A stretch of 64,000 nucleotides of DNA from Corynebacterium humireducens NBRC 106098 = DSM 45392 (GCF_000819445.1 NZ_CP005286.1:248001-312000); one strand, 5' to 3'; shown: positions 1 through 9,975, counted from the stretch's first letter. Made by a program: numbers and translations. Notes: generated from the letters alone by a model not told the origin.

Positions 1-198
1 CCCGAGCGTGCCGGCCCCGGCGCCCACCGGCACCAGCACCGCGGCGAGCCCGGCGAGGAACACCAGGGTCCGGCCCGCCAGGGCGCGCAGCGAGGAGAAC
101 GCGTACGCGAAGAACGCCGGCAGCAGCAGTGCCGAGCAGGGGCTGACGAGGGCGAGGACACCGGCGACCAGCGCGCCGAGGAGTCCGACGGTGGCCAT
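1..198 (-). CDS. CcdA/DsbD-type thiol-disulfide transporter, 5' part (runs off window)
   Basis: The N-terminal 66 residues of a multi-spanning membrane protein; the rest lies beyond base 1. It begins MATVGLLGALVAGVLALVSP and continues PCSALLLPAFFAYAFSSL. A first hydrophobic helix with a Pro-Cys pair at its end is the hallmark of the CcdA family, which passes electrons from cytoplasmic thioredoxin to extracytoplasmic thiol proteins. The ATG at 198 lies directly after the stop of the 33-residue gene upstream, which follows the DsbA-like gene, so the three look like one operon. Family call rests on one motif region; the second Cys is not visible. Confidence 0.72.
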   Translation of the reverse strand, partial: MATVGLLGALVAGVLALVSPCSALLLPAFFAYAFSSLRALAGRTLVFLAGLAAVLVPVGAGAGTLG

Positions 199-300
199 CT
201 AGATCGCCTGCCCGAGGAGGAAACCGCCGAGCCCGGCGGTGAGCGTCGCGAAGCCCATGAACACCCAGAAGATCAGCGGAGGCCAGTGGTCACCCGTCAC
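199..300 (-). CDS. 33-residue single-pass membrane peptide between dsbA-like and ccdA-like genes
   Basis: A GTG at 300 overlaps the TGA of the DsbA-like gene (GTGA), and the TAG is followed at once by the ATG of the CcdA-like gene. The product starts VTGDHWPPLIFWVFMGF and continues with a Gly/Ala-rich hydrophobic run ending LGQAI, so it is essentially one membrane helix with a short N-terminal tail. Tight coupling on both sides is the main evidence that it is translated. It may be an accessory subunit of the thiol-redox relay. I do not recognise a named family. Confidence 0.6.
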   Translation of the reverse strand: MTGDHWPPLIFWVFMGFATLTAGLGGFLLGQAI

Positions 301-1202
301 GGAACTGCCGGCACCTCGACGTCGCCGCGTGCCACCTTGGCCAGCTCCTCGGTGATGACCTGCACGAACACCTCGGTCGGCTGGGCGCCGGAGACGTAGC
401 TCTCACCGATGAAGAAGCTCGGGGTGCCGTTGACGCCGATGGAGGCGCCGTAGTTCTTCGCGGCGGTCACCGACTCGTCGAAGGTGCCGTCGGTGACGTC
501 CGCACGGAACCGCTCGAGGTCCGGCACCCCGGCCTCCTCCGCGTAGCGGACGAAGTCCTCGATGGTGTGGTTCGGGTGGCCCTGGACGTCGCGGGTGGCG
601 GTGTACAGGGCGTGCTTGTACTCCCGGAACTTGCCCTGCGCGGCGGCGGCCCGGCCGGCCTTCGCGGCGTCCTCGGCCATGGGGCCGTTGACGGGCAGGT
701 CGTTCCACTCGAGGCGGACGAGCCCCTTCTCGACGTAGTCCTGCAGGATCACCGGTTCCGTGGTGTTGGCGAAGCGGGAGCAGAAGGGGCACTCGAAGTC
801 GGAGAACTCGGAGATGACCACGGGGGCGTCGAGCGCGCCGACGGCGAAGGGGTCGGCCGCGTCGCGGCGGTGCACCTTGAGCACGTCGTCCGGGGAGGTG
901 ATCTCTTCGCCGGGGCCGTGGATGGTGGCGTCGAAACGGCCATCGGGGCCGGCGGTCGGACCCTCGTCGCGGGTGCCCGGGGTGACCTCCTGCGCCAGGC
1001 GGGCCAGTTCGGCGGTGTCCTGGGTGGGGGTGGCGGGGGCGACGGCAGCGCTGTCCGTGCTGTCCGGGGCGGCGCTCGGGGCCGGCGCTGTCTGGCGTCC
1101 CACGAGGAAGCCGATGATCAGCGCCATCACGACGATGACGGCGCCGAGCACCCACGCGAGCGCGGGGATCTTCGTCTGGGGGGCGTCAGTGGCGGTGGAC
1201 AA
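297..1202 (-). CDS. Membrane-anchored DsbA-family thiol-disulfide oxidoreductase
   Basis: A 301-residue protein with an N-terminal membrane anchor (about residues 13-35), a Pro/Ala/Thr-rich linker, then a thioredoxin-fold DsbA domain. The active site reads FECPFCSRF (CPFC) and the cis-Pro loop reads NGTPSFF, both as expected. It would act on the outer face of the membrane, forming or shuffling disulfides in exported proteins, with the CcdA-like protein downstream as likely redox partner. The start is a TTG at 1202 with AGGAG nine bases upstream; the nearby ATG at 1209 is in another frame and stops after seven codons. Confidence 0.85.
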   Translation of the reverse strand: MSTATDAPQTKIPALAWVLGAVIVVMALIIGFLVGRQTAPAPSAAPDSTDSAAVAPATPTQDTAELARLAQEVTPGTRDEGPTAGPDGRFDATIHGPGEEITSPDDVLKVHRRDAADPFAVGALDAPVVISEFSDFECPFCSRFANTTEPVILQDYVEKGLVRLEWNDLPVNGPMAEDAAKAGRAAAAQGKFREYKHALYTATRDVQGHPNHTIEDFVRYAEEAGVPDLERFRADVTDGTFDESVTAAKNYGASIGVNGTPSFFIGESYVSGAQPTEVFVQVITEELAKVARGDVEVPAVP

Positions 1203-1205
1203 GGA

Positions 1206-1577
1206 TCATTTCTCCTGGGTGGGGGCGTCGATGAGGGAGTCGGGGAGCACGGGGGACTGCAGCGCGACGGCGCGCGCGAGGCGGGCGTAGCGCAGCTCCT
1301 GCTCGCGGAAGCGGATCCACGTGGACGTGGTGGTGAACAGGAAGGCGATCACCAGCACGTAGAGCAGGAGGTCGGTGCCGCGGTCGACGCCGATCCAGTT
1401 GGCGATGACGGTGAGGTCGTCGGGACGCAGCACCGCCCACACCGCCGCGATGATGAACACGAGGAAGCCGAGCTTCACGCCGGCCTTCGCGCGGGCCTTG
1501 CGGCGGTTGGTGATGAAGTAGAATGCCAGCACGAGGGTGGCGGCCAGCAGCAGGAACTGCACCATGGTCGCGATCAT
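1206..1577 (-). CDS. DUF2304 membrane protein
   Basis: A 123-residue protein with three hydrophobic segments (about residues 3-22, 33-50 and 68-85) and a conserved-looking TWIRFREQELRYARLARAVAL stretch near the C-terminus. Layout and size fit the DUF2304 family, which is regularly encoded beside a family 2 glycosyltransferase, as here. It probably assists that enzyme, for example in lipid-linked sugar transfer. Its stop lies four bases before the TTG of the DsbA-like gene, and its start directly follows the stop of the glycosyltransferase gene. Confidence 0.7.
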   Translation of the reverse strand: MIATMVQFLLLAATLVLAFYFITNRRKARAKAGVKLGFLVFIIAAVWAVLRPDDLTVIANWIGVDRGTDLLLYVLVIAFLFTTTSTWIRFREQELRYARLARAVALQSPVLPDSLIDAPTQEK

Positions 1578-2303
1578 CTAGAGCCTCCTGGCCAGCAGTC
1601 CGTCGGCGAGGATGTTCACGCCGTTGATGAGCGACTGGCCCTTGCTCATCGAGTACTCGGTGTAGAGGATGTCCACGGGCTCCTCGGCGACGCGCCAGCC
1701 GCGGTCGGCGATCATGCTCACCAGCTCGGAGGCGTGCGACATGCCGTTCATGCGGATGTTCATCTCGTCCGCGACCTTCTTGTTGAACACGCGCAGACCG
1801 TTGTGCGCGTCCGAGAGCCCCAGCCGGCGGGTGGCCGGGGAGAGGAACACCACGGTCTTCAGGACGACGCGTTTGATCCAGGGGACCTGGTCGTCGGCGG
1901 CGCGGGGACGGCCGAAACGGGTGCCGACGATGATGTCCACCGGCTCCTCCCGCAGACGGCCGATCATCCGGACGACGTCCTTGACCTGGTGCTGGCCGTC
2001 GGCGTCGAAGGTGACGAAGTACCTCGCGCCGGGCTGGGCGCGGGCGTACTCCACACCGGTCTGGATGGCGGCGCCCTGTCCGAGGTTGACCGGGTGGTTG
2101 ACCAGGTGGGCGCCACCGGCGTGGATGCGGGCGGCGGAGTCGTCGGAGGATCCGTCGTTGACGGCGACGATGTTGGGGAAGGTCTCGCGGGCGTTCTCGA
2201 TGACCTCCTGGATCACGGGCCCCTCGTTGTAGCAGGGGATGATCAGCCAGGTGTCCCGGAAGTCGTGCTGGACGGGTCGGGGGGAATCCATAATGCCCAT
2301 CAT
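1578..2303 (-). CDS. Family 2 glycosyltransferase (DPM1/polyprenyl-phosphate type)
   Basis: A 241-residue GT-A glycosyltransferase with no membrane helices. The nucleotide-binding strand is LIIPCYNEG, followed by VAVNDGSSDDS and the metal-binding DxD region VTFDADGQHQ. The fold and the following TRFGRPR motif match dolichol/polyprenol-phosphate sugar transferases. It is coupled to the DUF2304 gene. The first ATG (2303) gives MMGIMDSP; the internal ATG at 2291 is an alternative start. Given the rhamnose genes next door, a role in cell-envelope glycan or glycolipid assembly is likely, but the substrate is not readable. Confidence 0.8.
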   Translation of the reverse strand: MMGIMDSPRPVQHDFRDTWLIIPCYNEGPVIQEVIENARETFPNIVAVNDGSSDDSAARIHAGGAHLVNHPVNLGQGAAIQTGVEYARAQPGARYFVTFDADGQHQVKDVVRMIGRLREEPVDIIVGTRFGRPRAADDQVPWIKRVVLKTVVFLSPATRRLGLSDAHNGLRVFNKKVADEMNIRMNGMSHASELVSMIADRGWRVAEEPVDILYTEYSMSKGQSLINGVNILADGLLARRL

Positions 2304-2321
2304 GCTAACCCGAACGGTCGT

Positions 2322-3137
2322 TCAACGGTGGAACAGCCGGGCGTAGGCGGCCGTGAGCAGGCCCGTCGGCAGCAGACGGTAGGCGGTGCGGACCACCAGG
2401 TTCACCCACGAGCGCGGCCGCGACACCAGCCCGTAGGACACGAGGTTGCGCTGCATCTGCCGTTCGGCGGTGAACATGCCCTTCCCGGTGCGGCGCTGGA
2501 ACTGGGCGGGGGAGGTGCGGAAGTAGGTGAGTGGCTCCGGCAGGTTGTGGAAGCGCGCGCCGGTGCTCAGCAGCCGGGCGTAGAGGTCGTAGTCCTCCAT
2601 GTGGTGCACCGCGCGGTAGCCGCCGGCGGTCTCCACGGCGGTGCGGCGCAGCATGACGGAGGGGTTGTTCACCGGCGAGTTGATCCGCGCGTAGCGGGCG
2701 ATCTCCTCGTGCGTCTCCGGCAGCGCGCGCACGGCGATGACGTCGGCCGGGTCCTCGTGGAACTCCGACACCGCGGTGCCGAGGACGTCGGTGTCCGGGT
2801 GGGCCTCGAACCACTCCACCTGGCGGGCGAAGCGCTCCGGCGCGGCGATGTCGTCGGCGTCGAGGCGCGCGACCAGCTCGGCGTCGATCGTCGCCAGACC
2901 CGCCGCCGACGCCGGTCCGGCGCCCTGGTTGCGGGCCAGCACCACGGTACGGGCCTCCGCGTGCTTGCCGACGAACCCGTCGATCACCGCCCGCAGTTCC
3001 GGCCCGACAGGGCCGTCCTCGACGATGACGATCTCCTCGGCCCGGCGCGTCTGCGCGGCCAGGGATTCGAGGGCGGCGGACAGCTCCACCGGGTCGATGC
3101 GGTGGTAGACGGTCAGGAGCGCGGCAAGCGTGGGCAT
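2322..3137 (-). CDS. Family 2 glycosyltransferase, cell-envelope type
   Basis: A 271-residue GT2 enzyme: LLTVYHRIDP at the N-terminus, IVIVEDGPVGP for nucleotide binding, RLDADDIAAP as the DxD-type metal site and an MEDYDLYARLL segment (the ED-Y acceptor-base region of this clan). It is unlike its neighbour at 1578-2303 and resembles rhamnosyl/galactosyl-type transferases of rhamnose clusters. It lies 34 bases from rmlA and on the same strand, so it may use dTDP-rhamnose. A TAGGAT hexamer eight bases before the ATG suggests it also has its own promoter. Confidence 0.78.
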   Translation of the reverse strand: MPTLAALLTVYHRIDPVELSAALESLAAQTRRAEEIVIVEDGPVGPELRAVIDGFVGKHAEARTVVLARNQGAGPASAAGLATIDAELVARLDADDIAAPERFARQVEWFEAHPDTDVLGTAVSEFHEDPADVIAVRALPETHEEIARYARINSPVNNPSVMLRRTAVETAGGYRAVHHMEDYDLYARLLSTGARFHNLPEPLTYFRTSPAQFQRRTGKGMFTAERQMQRNLVSYGLVSRPRSWVNLVVRTAYRLLPTGLLTAAYARLFHR

Positions 3138-3171
3138 GACGTCAGATCCTAGCCGCAGACGACCCAGCCCT

Positions 3172-4038
3172 TCAGCCCTCCCGTGCCGCGGCCAGCAGGT
3201 ACTCCCCGTACCCGGACTTGAGCAGCGGCTGCGCCAGGGCCTCCAGGGCGGCGGCGTTGATGAAGCCCTCCCGTAAGGCGGCGACCTCCGGCGAGCCGAT
3301 GACGGTGCCGGTGCGCTTCTGGATCACCTCCACGTAGGAGCTGGCCTCGCTCATGGAGTCGAAGGTGCCGGTGTCGAGCCACACGTCGCCGCGCTGCAGG
3401 CGCTGGACCTGCAGTTCACCGGCCTGCAGGTAGGCGTCGTTGACGGCGGTGATCTCCAGTTCGCCGCGCTCGCTGGGGGTGATGCCCCGCGCGATGTCGA
3501 CGACGCGGTTGTCGTAGAAGTACAGCCCCACCACGGCGTAGTTCGACTTCGGCACCGCGGGCTTCTCCTCGATGGACAGTGCCTGTCCGGCGGCGTCGAA
3601 CTCGACGACGCCGTAGCGCTCCGGGTCGGAGACCTCGTAGGCGAAGACGGTGCCGCCCGCCGGGTTCCGGCAGTCCGCCAGGGTGGTGCTGAAGTGGTAG
3701 CCGTCGAAGATGTTGTCGCCGAGGGCGAGGGCGACGTCGTCGTCGCCGATGAACTCCTCGCCGATGAGGAAGGCCTGCGCCAGCCCGTCGGGGGAGGGCT
3801 GGTGGGCGTAGTCGATCATGAGCCCCCACTGGGAACCGTCGCCGAGGAGGCGTCGGAAAGCGGGGGAGTCCTCGGGTGTCGTGATGACGAGGATCTCCCG
3901 GATGCCCGCCTGGATCAGCGTCGACAGGGGGTAGTAGATCATCGGCTTGTCGTAGATCGGCATCAGCTGCTTGCTGATGCCCTTCGTGATCGGATACAGC
4001 CTGGTCCCTGATCCGCCGGCGAGGATGATGCCCTTCAT
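3172..4038 (-). CDS. rmlA: Glucose-1-phosphate thymidylyltransferase
   Basis: A 288-residue enzyme, the usual length for RmlA. It makes dTDP-glucose from dTTP and glucose-1-phosphate, the first step of dTDP-L-rhamnose synthesis; rhamnose links peptidoglycan to arabinogalactan in this group. Visible signatures are [12 protein letters not shown] (phosphate-binding loop), [28 protein letters not shown] and [10 protein letters not shown]. Its ATG overlaps the TGA of rmlCD (ATGA), implying translational coupling. Confidence 0.97.
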   Translation of the reverse strand: MKGIILAGGSGTRLYPITKGISKQLMPIYDKPMIYYPLSTLIQAGIREILVITTPEDSPAFRRLLGDGSQWGLMIDYAHQPSPDGLAQAFLIGEEFIGDDDVALALGDNIFDGYHFSTTLADCRNPAGGTVFAYEVSDPERYGVVEFDAAGQALSIEEKPAVPKSNYAVVGLYFYDNRVVDIARGITPSERGELEITAVNDAYLQAGELQVQRLQRGDVWLDTGTFDSMSEASSYVEVIQKRTGTVIGSPEVAALREGFINAAALEALAQPLLKSGYGEYLLAAAREG

Positions 4039-5351
4039 AGGAGATACAGTGCCAGACCGACGCGCCAGTTCTGCGGCACGAAACCGGTCGCCTCGATCTT
4101 CGCGGTGTCGAGCGTGCCTGTCGACGGCCGCGTGGCCAGCTCCTTCCCCTCCGCGTACTGCGCGGTGCTCACCGGCTGCACCATGTCGGGGTCGCGGTGC
4201 AGGCCGGTGTAGACGGCCATGGCGAGCTCGTCGAAACCGACCTCATCGCCGCCGCCGGTGAGGTGGTAGATCCCGTACTCCGGCTCCACCTCCAGCAGGT
4301 GGGCGATGCCGCGGGCCAGTTCGGAGGCGAAGGTGGGCCGTCCCTTCTGGTCGTGGACCACCTGCGGGCGGATGTCGCGTTCCGCCAGGTCACGCATGGT
4401 GTCGACGAAGTTCCGGCCCTCGCCGACGACCCAACTGCTGCGCACGATGTAGTGGCGCGGGGCGGTGGACGCCGCCATCTCTCCGGCGGCCTTCGAGGCG
4501 CCGTAGACGTTGAGCGGGGCGATCGCGTCGTCCTCACGGTAGGGGCGGTCGGTGACGCCGTCGAAGACATAGTCGGTGGACAGCTGCACCAGGGTGAGGT
4601 TGTTCTCCGCGGCGATGCGGGCCAGTTGCGCGGGCCCCCGGGCGTTGACGTGCCAGGCGGTGGCGGCGTCCGTCTCGGCCTGATCGACGGCGGTGTAGGC
4701 GGCGCAGTTGATGATGGCACGGTACTGCCGCCACGGGCGCTCCGGTGGGGCGGTGACGTCGAAGTCGGCGTGAGGGAGGAACTCGGCGTCGGGAAGCACC
4801 TTCCGCAGGGCCCTGCCCACCTGGCCGTTCGCGCCGGTGACCAGGATCTTCCGGGGCGGCACCGGCTGCAGTTCAGTGCCCAGCGCCGCGTCCTTCTCCG
4901 AGAGGTTGACCGGTTCGAGCGGCCAGTCGATGAGCGTGTGGGAGACGTTGACGTACTGCGCGTCCGCCGACCAGTGGTCGTTGACCAGGTAGAGGTAGGT
5001 CGTGCCGTCTTCAAGCACCTGGTAGCCGTTGGCCACCCCGCGCGGGACGAACACGGCGGTGCCGGGGCCGATCTCCACGGTGTGGGTCTCACCGTAGGTG
5101 GGGGAGCCCTCCCGCAGGTCCACCCATCCGCCCTGTACCCTGCCGGTGCCCACGGTGACCAGCTTGTCCCAGGGCTCGGCGTGCAGTCCGCGGGTGGTGC
5201 CCGCCGTGGCGTTGTGGACGACATTCGACTGGACGGGGCGGAAGTCCGGCAGTCCCTCCCGCGTCATCCGGGTGCGCTGCCACGCCTCCTTGAACCAGCC
5301 GCGCGCGTCCTCGTGGACCGCCAGATCCAGAACCTGCAATCCCTCGATCAT
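4035..5351 (-). CDS. rmlCD: Fused dTDP-4-dehydrorhamnose 3,5-epimerase / reductase (RmlC-RmlD)
   Basis: One 438-residue polypeptide with two enzymes. Residues 1 to about 165 form a cupin-type RmlC epimerase ([19 protein letters not shown] with the catalytic His, [12 protein letters not shown]). After a short linker, residues from about 168 form RmlD, an NAD(P)H-dependent short-chain reductase ([14 protein letters not shown] for cofactor binding, [17 protein letters not shown] as the Tyr-x3-Lys site). The fusion channels the last two steps of dTDP-L-rhamnose synthesis. Such a fusion is known in corynebacteria. Its stop overlaps rmlA, and its start abuts the rmlB stop. Confidence 0.95.
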   Translation of the reverse strand: MIEGLQVLDLAVHEDARGWFKEAWQRTRMTREGLPDFRPVQSNVVHNATAGTTRGLHAEPWDKLVTVGTGRVQGGWVDLREGSPTYGETHTVEIGPGTAVFVPRGVANGYQVLEDGTTYLYLVNDHWSADAQYVNVSHTLIDWPLEPVNLSEKDAALGTELQPVPPRKILVTGANGQVGRALRKVLPDAEFLPHADFDVTAPPERPWRQYRAIINCAAYTAVDQAETDAATAWHVNARGPAQLARIAAENNLTLVQLSTDYVFDGVTDRPYREDDAIAPLNVYGASKAAGEMAASTAPRHYIVRSSWVVGEGRNFVDTMRDLAERDIRPQVVHDQKGRPTFASELARGIAHLLEVEPEYGIYHLTGGGDEVGFDELAMAVYTGLHRDPDMVQPVSTAQYAEGKELATRPSTGTLDTAKIEATGFVPQNWRVGLALYLL

Positions 5352-6362
<1,011 letters not shown>

Positions 6363-6430
6363 CTATAGAGCGCCCCCGGCGCAGCCGAGTCGGACGAATG
6401 GCAGTTCACCAGCGTGGCCTGCCCTAACCG

Positions 6431-6459
6431 TTGACAGCTCCCCTGTATGTGACTAGTCT
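6431..6459 (+). promoter_or_regulatory. SigA-type promoter of the fadN-like gene
   Basis: TTGACA at 6431-6436, a 17-base spacer and TAGTCT at 6454-6459: a full consensus -35 and a good corynebacterial -10. The start codon at 6520 with AGGAGG at 6510-6515 lies downstream. Two candidate operators overlap its 3' half. Confidence 0.8.
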
Positions 6460-6463
6460 CACG
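6448..6463. promoter_or_regulatory. Candidate GlxR (CRP-type) site
   Basis: TGTGACTAGTCTCACG matches the GlxR pattern TGTGA-N6-TCACA at nine of ten fixed positions. It covers the -10 of the fadN-like promoter, where binding would repress. Prediction only. Confidence 0.4.
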
Positions 6464-6476
6464 AATTGCGGTTCGT
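6461..6476. promoter_or_regulatory. Candidate TetR operator, ACGAA-N6-TTCGT
   Basis: ACGAATTGCGGTTCGT is a palindrome with five-base arms just downstream of the -10 of the fadN-like gene. The same arms and spacing occur at 10021-10036 beside the TetR gene, so the regulator encoded at 10194-10796 is the obvious candidate to bind both. Confidence 0.6.
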
Positions 6477-6519
6477 TGAGCTGGCGGGCCCGACACAACA
6501 CCAGGCCTCAGGAGGCAGC

Positions 6520-8733
6520 ATGAGCAGGACACCGATCAGCAGGGCCGCCGTCATCGGCGCCGGATCCATGGGCTCCGGGATCGCCGCCCACCTCGCCAAC
6601 GCAGGACTCGACGTCCTGCTTCTCGACGTTCCCGGGCCCCCAGGCGACCGCGACGCCCCCGCCCGCGCCGGCGTGGAGAGACAGCTGCAGCGCCGCGGCT
6701 TCATGCTCCCGGAGTTCGCCGGGCGCATCACGGTGGGCAACATCGAGGACGACATGGCTGCCATCGGCGACGCAGAGTGGATCATCGAGGTCGTCTTCGA
6801 GGACCGGGACGTCAAGGCGCAGACCTACCGGGCCATCGCCCGCCACCGGAACCCCGCGGCACTGGTGTCCTCGAACACCTCCACCATCCCGCTGGCGGAG
6901 CTGACCGCCGGCATGGACGAGGAGATGCTCCCCTTCTTCGCCGTCACCCACTTCTTCAACCCGCCCCGCATCATGCGCCTGCTCGAGCTGGTCGCCGGGC
7001 CGGAGACCTCGGCGGAGACGGAGGCGCGGCTGCGGCACATCTGCGAGGTGCAGCTGGGCAAGGTGGTCATCGACTGCCGGGACACCCCGGGGTTCATCGC
7101 CAACCGCATCGGCACCTTCTGGATGGCCGCCGGCGCGATGACCGCGCTGCGCACCGGGATCAACCCCGAACTGGCCGACGCCGTGTTCTCCCGCCCCTTC
7201 GGCGTCCCCCGCACCGGCGTCTTCGGGCTCTTCGACTACATCGGCCTGCAGCTGCTCGACCCGATCTGGGGCGGCCTCCTGCAGGACCTGCCCGACACCG
7301 ACGCCCTGCACCGCTTCGACGTCACCGACGACCCCACGTTCCGGCAGCTTGTCGACGCCGGCTGCCACGCCGGCACCGGCTTCTACAACCGCGACGGGGA
7401 GGTCTTCAGCGACGGCGGATACCTTGCCCGGCGTCCCGTGGAAGACCCCGCCGCGCAGGCCCGCACCGCGCGGGAGGTCCTGGACACCGACTCCCCGGGC
7501 GGGCACTTCGGCCGCGCCGTCTTCCTGGAGACGCTGCGCTACTGCTGCGAGACCGCCCCGGAGATCGCCGACACCGTCGACCAGATCGACGCCGCCATGC
7601 GCCTGGGATACGGATGGAAGAAGGGTCCTTTCCAGGTGGCCGACGACATTGGCCCCGAGCACCTCATCTCCCTCTACGGGTCCGCCGGTGAGACCGCCCC
7701 CGCGCTGCTGGTGGCGGCCGCCCGCGCCGGGGGCTTCCACCCGTACCCCGGGGCCGTGCTCGACTCCCACGGCGAGGTGGTGGCGCCCCGGGCGCGGGAG
7801 GGCGTGCTCACGCCCGCGCAGATCGTCGCGGACGCCCGCCTGCTGCTGGACAACGGCGACGCCACCGTGCACCTCCGCGCCGACGGGGTCGCGGTGCTCA
7901 CCCTGCACACCCCGGCCAGCTCCTGCTCATCCGGCGTGTTCGCCGCGGTGCGGGAGCTCGCCGGGCTCGGTTCGGCCCGGGCGGCCGTGATCGTCAGCCC
8001 GCTGGAGGGGATCTTCTCCGCCGGGGCCGACCTGTCCGCGCTGGCGAAGGCCTCCACCTCAGGGGATCTCGCGCGGGTGAGGGAGCTGCTGCAGGAGGGC
8101 GCGACCGCCTTCGCGCAGCTGCGGGAGGCCCCCTTCCCCGTCGTCGCCGCGGTCCGGGGTACGGCGTTGGGCGGCGGACTGGAGTTCGTGCAGCACTGCG
8201 ACGCCGCCGTCCTCGAGGCCGAGGCCCGCCTGGGATTCCCGGAGCGTCACGTCGGCCTGTTCCCGGGCTTCGGCGGAACCGTGCGCACCCTGGAGCGGAT
8301 GACGCGCAACGGCGTCGACAACCCCGTGCGCAGCGCCTTCGACCTCATCCTCTCCGCCCGTCCCACGGCGGGGGCGCACGAGGCCGCCGCCCGCGGACTG
8401 CTGCTGGATCAGGACCACATCATCATGTCCGCCGACCACGTCATCGCGGAGGCACTGGCCCTGGCCCACCGTCTGGCGGACGGGTACCGGCCGCCGCAGC
8501 CCCGGCCGCTGACGCTGCACCCGGCCGACGCCGAGCCCCTCGTCTGGGAGGGCGGCACGGAGACCGACCAGGCCATCGCGGGGGCGCTGGCCACGCTCTA
8601 CACCGGTGGGACCGTCACCCCGGAGGAACTGGGGGAGCGGGAGGTGGAGCTGGCCGCACAGCTGCTCGTCCGCCCGGAGAACGCGGCACGAGTCGAGCAC
8701 ATGCGCCGCACCCGTCGCCCGCTGGGCAACTGA
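6520..8733 (+). CDS. Bifunctional 3-hydroxyacyl-CoA dehydrogenase / enoyl-CoA hydratase (FadN-like)
   Basis: A 737-residue beta-oxidation enzyme. The N-terminal half is the dehydrogenase: AAVIGAGSMGSGIAAHLANAG binds NAD, VSSNTSTIPL and THFFNPP follow, then GFIANRIG of the C-terminal dehydrogenase domain. The last third is a crotonase-fold hydratase/isomerase (SPLEGIFSAGADLSAL, VRGTALGGGLEFVQHCDAA, LGFPERHVGLFPGFGG). This order is that of Bacillus FadN, not E. coli FadB. The start at 6520 has AGGAGG five bases upstream; an in-frame TTG at 6466 would lie inside the operator. No thiolase is adjacent. Confidence 0.88.
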   Translation: MSRTPISRAAVIGAGSMGSGIAAHLANAGLDVLLLDVPGPPGDRDAPARAGVERQLQRRGFMLPEFAGRITVGNIEDDMAAIGDAEWIIEVVFEDRDVKAQTYRAIARHRNPAALVSSNTSTIPLAELTAGMDEEMLPFFAVTHFFNPPRIMRLLELVAGPETSAETEARLRHICEVQLGKVVIDCRDTPGFIANRIGTFWMAAGAMTALRTGINPELADAVFSRPFGVPRTGVFGLFDYIGLQLLDPIWGGLLQDLPDTDALHRFDVTDDPTFRQLVDAGCHAGTGFYNRDGEVFSDGGYLARRPVEDPAAQARTAREVLDTDSPGGHFGRAVFLETLRYCCETAPEIADTVDQIDAAMRLGYGWKKGPFQVADDIGPEHLISLYGSAGETAPALLVAAARAGGFHPYPGAVLDSHGEVVAPRAREGVLTPAQIVADARLLLDNGDATVHLRADGVAVLTLHTPASSCSSGVFAAVRELAGLGSARAAVIVSPLEGIFSAGADLSALAKASTSGDLARVRELLQEGATAFAQLREAPFPVVAAVRGTALGGGLEFVQHCDAAVLEAEARLGFPERHVGLFPGFGGTVRTLERMTRNGVDNPVRSAFDLILSARPTAGAHEAAARGLLLDQDHIIMSADHVIAEALALAHRLADGYRPPQPRPLTLHPADAEPLVWEGGTETDQAIAGALATLYTGGTVTPEELGEREVELAAQLLVRPENAARVEHMRRTRRPLGN

Positions 8734-8736
8734 CGC

Positions 8737-8782
8737 AAAGATGGGGGCCTCCCACCCGGGCGGGTGGGAGGCCCCCATCTTT
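8737..8782. terminator. Bidirectional intrinsic terminator
   Basis: A perfect 22-base inverted repeat (8737-8758 with 8761-8782) flanked by AAA and TTT on opposite sides. It lies between the convergent fadN-like and acyl-CoA dehydrogenase genes and can end transcripts from both. Confidence 0.92.
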
Positions 8783-8793
8783 CCTTTGTCGGA

Positions 8794-9975
8794 TCAGCGG
8801 AAGGCGCTGACGCCGGTGACCGACTTGCCCACGATGAGGGACTGCATGCTGTCGGTCCCCTCGTAGGTGTGGATCGCCTCGAGGTCGAGCATGTGGCGGA
8901 TGACGTGGTTCTCCAGGAGGATGCCGGAACCGCCGAGCATGTCGCGGGCGTCGGCGGCCACCGCGCGGGCGGCGCGGGTGTTGTGCACCTTCGCCAGGGA
9001 GGCCTGGTCGGGGCGCAGGGCACCCTGCTCCGACAGCTCCGCCAGGCGGCGGCAGTACAGGGACATGGACACGATCTTCATCAGCATGTCCGCCAGGCGC
9101 TGCTGGATGAGCTGGAAGCTGGCCAGCGGGCGCTGGAACTGGACACGGTTCTGCGCGTGCTCGAGGGCCGCCTCGTAGCAGGCGATGGCGTGGCCGAGGG
9201 CCATCCAGGCCACGCCCGAGCGGGTGCCGGTGAGGATCTCGGCGGCGGCCCGGAAGGAGGTCGCGCCGGGCAGGCGGCGGCTGTCGGGCACGCGGACGTC
9301 GGTGAGGGTGATCAGTGCCTGGGGGATGGCGCGCAGCACGGCCTTCCCCTCCATCGTCTCCGCGTGGTAGCCGGGGGAGAGCTGGTCGACGAGGAAGGCG
9401 CCGACCTCGCCGTCGTCCATGCGGGCCCAGATGACGGTGACGTCACCGCAGGCGCCCTGACCGATCCAGCGCTTCGCGCCGTTGAGCACCCAGGAGTCCC
9501 CGTCCCGGACGGCGGTGGTCTCCAGGGCGATGGAGTCGGAGCCGTGGTCCGGCTCGGTCAGGCCGAACGCCCCCAGGACCTGTCCGGAGCTGAGCAGGGG
9601 CAGCCAGTGCTGGCGCTGCTCCTCGGACCCCAGCTTGTCGATGGTGTTGATCACCAGTCCGCCCTGGACGGCGAGCGTGGTGGCCATGGAGCCGTCGGCG
9701 CGGGCGATCTCCATGGCGACCAAGCCGGCGGCGAGGGGGCTGAGGCGTTCCTCGCCGGGGATGTCGGCGCCGTCGGAGAGCAGGCCGTTCGCGGCCATGT
9801 CCTGCACGAGGTGGAGCGGGTACTCGCCGCGCTCCCAGTACCCGTTGATCTCCGCCCGGGCCCGGTCGCCGAAGGCGGCGGCGCGCTGCCAGGCGTCCAG
9901 GTCGGCGGCGGGGACGTCGGCGAAGATCTGGTAGAAGTCCGTCTCGTCGGTGAGGGGCAGGGTGGTGTGGGGCAC
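8794..9975 (-). CDS. Acyl-CoA dehydrogenase family protein (GcdH-like subgroup)
   Basis: A 393-residue FAD-dependent acyl-CoA dehydrogenase. Visible are FGLTEPDHGSDS (flavin/substrate loop), NGAKRWIGQGACGD, RVQFQRPLASFQ, DMLGGSGI and IHTYEGTDSMQSLIVG, whose YEGT carries the catalytic Glu. The sequence resembles the glutaryl-CoA dehydrogenase branch, but substrate cannot be assigned. I chose the GTG at 9975, with AAAGGA nine bases upstream; the frame stays open further, but that extension reads as Pro/Arg-rich non-coding and would cross the operator. It is convergent with the fadN-like gene and divergent from the TetR gene. Confidence 0.88.
   Translation of the reverse strand: MPHTTLPLTDETDFYQIFADVPAADLDAWQRAAAFGDRARAEINGYWERGEYPLHLVQDMAANGLLSDGADIPGEERLSPLAAGLVAMEIARADGSMATTLAVQGGLVINTIDKLGSEEQRQHWLPLLSSGQVLGAFGLTEPDHGSDSIALETTAVRDGDSWVLNGAKRWIGQGACGDVTVIWARMDDGEVGAFLVDQLSPGYHAETMEGKAVLRAIPQALITLTDVRVPDSRRLPGATSFRAAAEILTGTRSGVAWMALGHAIACYEAALEHAQNRVQFQRPLASFQLIQQRLADMLMKIVSMSLYCRRLAELSEQGALRPDQASLAKVHNTRAARAVAADARDMLGGSGILLENHVIRHMLDLEAIHTYEGTDSMQSLIVGKSVTGVSAFR

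Noticed and set aside
567..3152. A very long plus-strand open frame (861 codons) across the dsbA-like and glycosyltransferase genes
   Set aside because: It is antisense to five recognisable minus-strand genes, has no family motif and is rich in Gly, Val, His and Arg as expected for the complement of GC-rich coding DNA.
8737..8782. Possible recombination or attachment site because of the perfect 22-base palindrome
   Set aside because: Position between two convergent genes and A/T flanks explain it as a bidirectional terminator.
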